64,000 nt of DNA from Osedax fenrisi (Eukaryota; Annelida; Polychaeta; Sabellida; Siboglinidae), in NCBI GenBank assembly GCA_964019155.1, contig OZ025241.1, forward strand, positions 4,092,764 through 4,156,763, given 5' to 3'. The notes under the pieces are model-generated. The model searched no databases. It was given only the letters and a program-made list of their open reading frames with translations, and was not told the DNA's origin. Below are positions 60,213 to 64,000 of this stretch, in pieces. Each line of letters opens with the position of its first letter. The first letter of the stretch is position 1. The translations under genes were made by a program, and so were the position numbers.

Positions 60213-60358
60213 TAGTGATGCAGTGAATGATGCCAGTCAAATCTAAAGCATGATGCAGTCTCAGTCACCTAAAGTCTCAACTCGGCTCGGGCTCGTTTTT
60301 TTTCCGAAAATGAAAGTCTCGACTCGGCATCAAAAGCTCGGCATCATTTACATCCCTA
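60213..60358. mobile_element. hAT MITE, TAGTGATG...CATCCCTA (146 bp)
   Basis: Inverted ends TAGTGATGCAGTGAATGATG and GGCATCATTTACATCCCTA; exact 8-bp duplication GTGTATAC (60205-60212 and 60359-60366). The inside has CTCGGCTCGGGCTCGTTTTT, shared in inverse with 23040-23110 of the hAT at 22966-24246. Confidence 0.88.
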
Positions 60359-60852
60359 GTGTATACCAGGTAATCATCACCAGGTAGTGTAAGCTTTGAA
60401 AAATTAATTTAGAAAATTACAGTACAGTTATATTGTATTTAAATATCATATATATATATACACGTATACATGTTGTACCTGTATGTATGCTAGTACGTGT
60501 ATCAGTTCCCCATAGCTAACACATATGTGTGTGTGTGGGTGTGGTGTGGTGACAACATATAATTAGGACGCTCGTAGTATGACAGCGATGGTGTTGTACC
60601 TCGGCCTATATAGCTATTACGTAATTAGGCGTTGATAATTACACACACTGCACACCGTACTGTACGATGTATTATATTAGTGATTCACTACGGCCACATC
60701 CGGTCAACGGTAAGCGGACACTGGTGATGTCCGCATAGCTAAGCGGACATGCCCCCCCTACAGTACACTACTGCATGCGGTGTCGTGGGAGCGTTATACA
60801 GAGGTGTATTACGTTCATGGTAGCGGGTGTGGGCATCTAGAACTAATACTGT

Positions 60853-60995
60853 GTGTAGGGGTAATATAGGGGTAGTATGGTACTATAGAGCAGCCCCCAT
60901 TATACATACATGTATACACGCTTGTGTAGGGGTAATATAGGGGTAGTATGGTACTATAGAGCAGCCCCCATTATACATATATGTATACATGTTTG
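60853..60995. repeat. 71-bp tandem duplication
   Basis: GTGTAGGGGTAATATAGGGG...CATGTATACA occurs twice, 71 bp apart, followed by three GTAATGCATG words. Confidence 0.85.
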
Positions 60996-61118
60996 TGTAG
61001 GAGTAATGCATGTGGTAATGCATGTGGTAATGCATGTATATGGTAAGCATGTGTGTAGGTGCATAGCTAATCTTGTGTATGACAAAACGGATAGGAGGAC
61101 ATGTTTCTCGTGTGCGAT

Positions 61119-61121
61119 GGC

Positions 61122-61160
<39 letters not shown>
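61119..61160. repeat. (GAT)14 microsatellite
   Basis: 42 bp of pure GAT triplets. Confidence 0.97.
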
Positions 61161-61161
<1 letters not shown>

Positions 61162-61686
61162 TGTAGTGTATAGTGTGTGTTCGTCATTAACCAGATGTGT
61201 GGGGAGATGGGTGTCAGTGTGTACTGTAGTGACACGGGTGTCAGTAGTGACACACGCGTCACGTGATATATCATCGTGTGTGTGTGTAACGGATGTTGTG
61301 ACGGTTAACGGATGTCAGCTGATCAATGGCGACTGGTTGACAACTAGGTACTTAGTTAGTACTTTAGTTAGTAACACAGGGTATCTAATAGTATATAACT
61401 TAACCATGTGCATTTGGCTTACAATGAGATGTTGGGGTGTTTCTAGGTTTAAAACAGATTCGAGTTTTAAATTTGTAAATATATGGTTTTTGAATATTTA
61501 GATTATTAATTAATGTATTATATATATATATACATAGACATATATATATATATATATATATTTACACAAATTCAAAGTTGTTTGTGATGGTGATTCACTT
61601 ATCAAGGTGAGTCACTTCTGTGAGTAAACAAGGTCACGCGGACTATTCTAGTAAAGGTATAGGTAGTGTGTGTTTGTTTACCCTAG

Positions 61687-61788
61687 TTACGGAGATGATC
61701 GTCGTAATGGAGTGCATGAATAATGAAGAGAAGTTCTCGAACCTGCCACCCCATGTCGCCACTAGGTATCGGTTGATATACATTCATG
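61687..61788 (+). CDS. Candidate internal exon, unknown protein
   Basis: A good acceptor (TGTGTTTGTTTACCCTAG|) opens a CpG-rich 102-bp block ending CATTCATG|GTGAGA. The open frame reads TEMIVVMECMNNEEKFSNLP PHVATRYRLIYIH; phase is 1-1, so the exon is symmetrical. A shorter end at ACTAG|GTATCG is possible. The codon use resembles the glycosyltransferase exons. I do not recognise the family. If real, its gene continues to the right of the satellite or outside the window. Confidence 0.55.
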
Positions 61789-61870
61789 GTGAGAGCGCGT
61801 TCATGTGTATTCTGATGTACACACACGCACACTTGTACTCGCGTTTATGTAGTCACGTATATATATATAT

Positions 61871-63825
61871 ACACTCTGTAGCGAGATGTACATGCTTTAT
61901 ACACTCTGTAGCGAGATGTACATGCTTTATACACTGTGTAGCGAGATGTACATGCTTTATACACTGTGTAACTAGGTGTACATGCTTTATACACTCTGTA
62001 GCGAGATGTACATGCTTTATACACTCTGTAGCGAGATGTACATGCTTTATACACTCTGTAGCGAGATGTACATGCTTTATACACTCTGTAGCGAGATGTA
62101 CATGCTTTATACACTCTGTAGCGAGATGTACATGCTTTATACACTCTGTAGCGAGATGTACATGCTTTATACACTCTGTAGCGAGATGTACATGCTTTAT
62201 ACACTCTGTAGCGAGATGTACATGCTTTATACACTCTGTAGCGAGATGTACATGCTTTATACACTCTGTAGCGAGATGTACATGCTTTATACACTCTGTA
62301 GCGAGATGTACATGCTTTATACACTCTGTAGCGAGATGTACATGCTTTATACACTCTGTAGCGAGATGTACATGCTTTATACACTCTGTAGCGAGATGTA
62401 CATGCTTTATACACTCTGTAGCGAGATGTACATGCTTTATACACTCTGTAGCGAGATGTACATGCTTTATACACTCTGTAGCGAGATGTACATGCTTTAT
62501 ACACTCTGTAGCGAGATGTACATGCTTTATACACTCTGTAGCGAGATGTACATGCTTTATACACTCTGTAGCGAGATGTACATGCTTTATACACTCTGTA
62601 GCGAGATGTACATGCTTTATACACTGTGTAGCGAGATGTACATGCTTTATACACTCTGTAGCGAGATGTACATGCTTTATACACTCTGTAGCGAGATGTA
62701 CATGCTTTATACACTCTGTAGCGAGATGTACATGCTTTATACACTCTGTAGCGAGATGTACATGCTTTATACACTCTGTAGCGAGATGTACATGCTTTAT
62801 ACACTCTGTAGCGAGATGTACATGCTTTATACACTGTGTAGCGAGATGTACATGCTTTATACACTCTGTAGCGAGATGTACATGCTTTATACACTCTGTA
62901 GCGAGATGTACATGCTTTATACACTCTGTAGCGAGATGTACATGCTTTATACACTCTGTAGCGAGATGTACATGCTTTATACACTCTGTAGCGAGATGTA
63001 CATGCTTTATACACTCTGTAGCGAGATGTACATGCTTTATACACTCTGTAGGGAGATGTACATGCTTTATACACTCTGTAGCGAGATGTACATGCTTTAT
63101 ACACTCTGTAGCGAGATGTACATGCTTTATACACTCTGTAGCGAGATGTACATGCTTTATACACTCTGTAGCGAGATGTACATGCTTTATACACTCTGTA
63201 GCGAGATGTACATGCTTTATACACTCTGTAGCGAGATGTACATGCTTTATACACTCTGTAGCGAGATGTACATGCTTTATACACTCTGTAGCGAGATGTA
63301 CATGCTTTATACACTCTGTAGCGAGATGTACATGCTTTATACACTGTGTAGCGAGATGTACATGCTTTATACACTCTGTAGCGAGATGTACATGCTTTAT
63401 ACACTGTGTAGCGAGATGTACATGCTTTATACACTCTGTAGCGAGATGTACATGCTTTATACACTGTGTAGCGAGATGTACATGCTTTATACACTCTGTA
63501 GCGAGATGTACATGCTTTATACACTGTGTAGCGAGATGTACATGCTTTATACACTCTGTAGCGAGATGTACATGCTTTATACACTCTGTAGCGAGATGTA
63601 CATGCTTTATACACTCTGTAGCGAGATGTACATGCTTTATACACTCTGTAGCGAGATGTACATGCTTTATACACTGTGTAGCGAGATGTACATGCTTTAT
63701 ACACTGTGTAGCGAGATGTACATGCTTTATACACTGTGTAGCGAGATGTACATGCTTTATACACTGTGTAGCGAGATGTACATGCTTTATACACTGTGTA
63801 GCGAGATGTACATGCTTTATACACT
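61871..63825. repeat. 30-bp satellite ACACTCTGTAGCGAGATGTA..., about 65 copies
   Basis: Strict 30-bp period (ACATGCTTTATACACTSTGT plus AGCGAGATGT). Units differ mainly by C or G in ACACT(C/G)TGT: G at both array edges, C in the middle, alternating C/G as 60-bp dimers at about 63330-63540. Because 30 is a multiple of 3 and the unit lacks stops in three frames, about 2-kb frames are open on both strands ((EMYMLYTLCS)n plus; (YKACTSRYRV)n and (CIKHVHLATE)n minus). I treat these as artefacts. Confidence 0.97.
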
Positions 63826-64000
63826 GTACAATGTACGCCATACTTCATGCCATACATCACACCACACCAGTATACGGGTCAAGTGAAGCTTCATTACAAA
63901 GCTATATGCACACATGTATAAAGCATGTACAGCAAGTACACTGCGTTATACACACTATAGGTAATGTGTACGTACATATAGACGTAGACACACACACGTA
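63826..64000. other. Right flank, nothing recognised
   Basis: Short GTACA-rich unique sequence. Confidence 0.5.

Noticed and set aside
61845..63886. Open frames of over 630 codons on both strands at the right end
   Set aside because: They are produced by a 30-bp satellite whose unit has no stop in three frames; no gene signals support them.

Overview
This window is AT-rich nuclear DNA from an animal. The evidence is spliceosomal introns with GT-AG borders, two metazoan gene families (a core-2 type beta-1,6-N-acetylglucosaminyltransferase and an FRMD4-type FERM protein), animal-style non-LTR retrotransposons, hAT and pogo/Tigger DNA transposons, a tRNA-headed SINE and very abundant (TA)n, (CA)n and minisatellites. 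Exons stand out as GC- and CpG-richer islands in introns made largely of A and T. An invertebrate is likely; the sequence alone does not tell me the phylum. A 200-base run of N (45830-46029) marks an assembly gap.

Layout. (1) 1-5640: nested DNA transposons: the inner part and right end of a hAT-like element that contains another inverted-repeat element, which in turn contains a third family ('ATACGGACA' words); then a second copy of that family and a Tigger element with a broken transposase. (2) 6164-27735, plus strand: one complete-looking gene of eight coding exons for a GCNT-like glycosyltransferase of about 526 residues. Its 9-kb first intron carries a LINE remnant, a Tigger-like MITE, two tiny hAT derivatives and a 3.8-kb hAT-like element with its own nested insertions. 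Later introns hold LINE ends, minisatellites and a 1.3-kb hAT with a dead transposase. (3) 27736-46300: mostly decayed repeats (LINE ends, a C2H2 zinc-finger pseudogene, SINE pieces, a hAT MITE, a 457-bp palindrome, a LINE reverse-transcriptase remnant) plus two candidate minus-strand exons. (4) 46307-49257, minus strand: two exons of the N-terminus of an FRMD4-like FERM gene, separated by an intron that is mostly tandem repeat; the rest of its FERM domain is missing, perhaps in or beyond the gap. (5) 49258-64000: satellites and microsatellites, a CRE/E-box cluster that could be a promoter, small hAT-type MITEs, one good-looking plus-strand exon of unknown family (61687-61788) and a 2-kb 30-bp satellite at the right end.

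The two recognisable genes are convergent (glycosyltransferase plus, FRMD4-like minus) and there is no sign that they work together. The notable biology is structural: tandem repeats lie close to several splice sites, including an array that copies a 3' splice site several times with a stop codon behind each copy, and hAT-type insertions with clear 8-bp target duplications, one of them only 34 bp long. I found no evidence of a defence, toxin or other novel multi-gene system.
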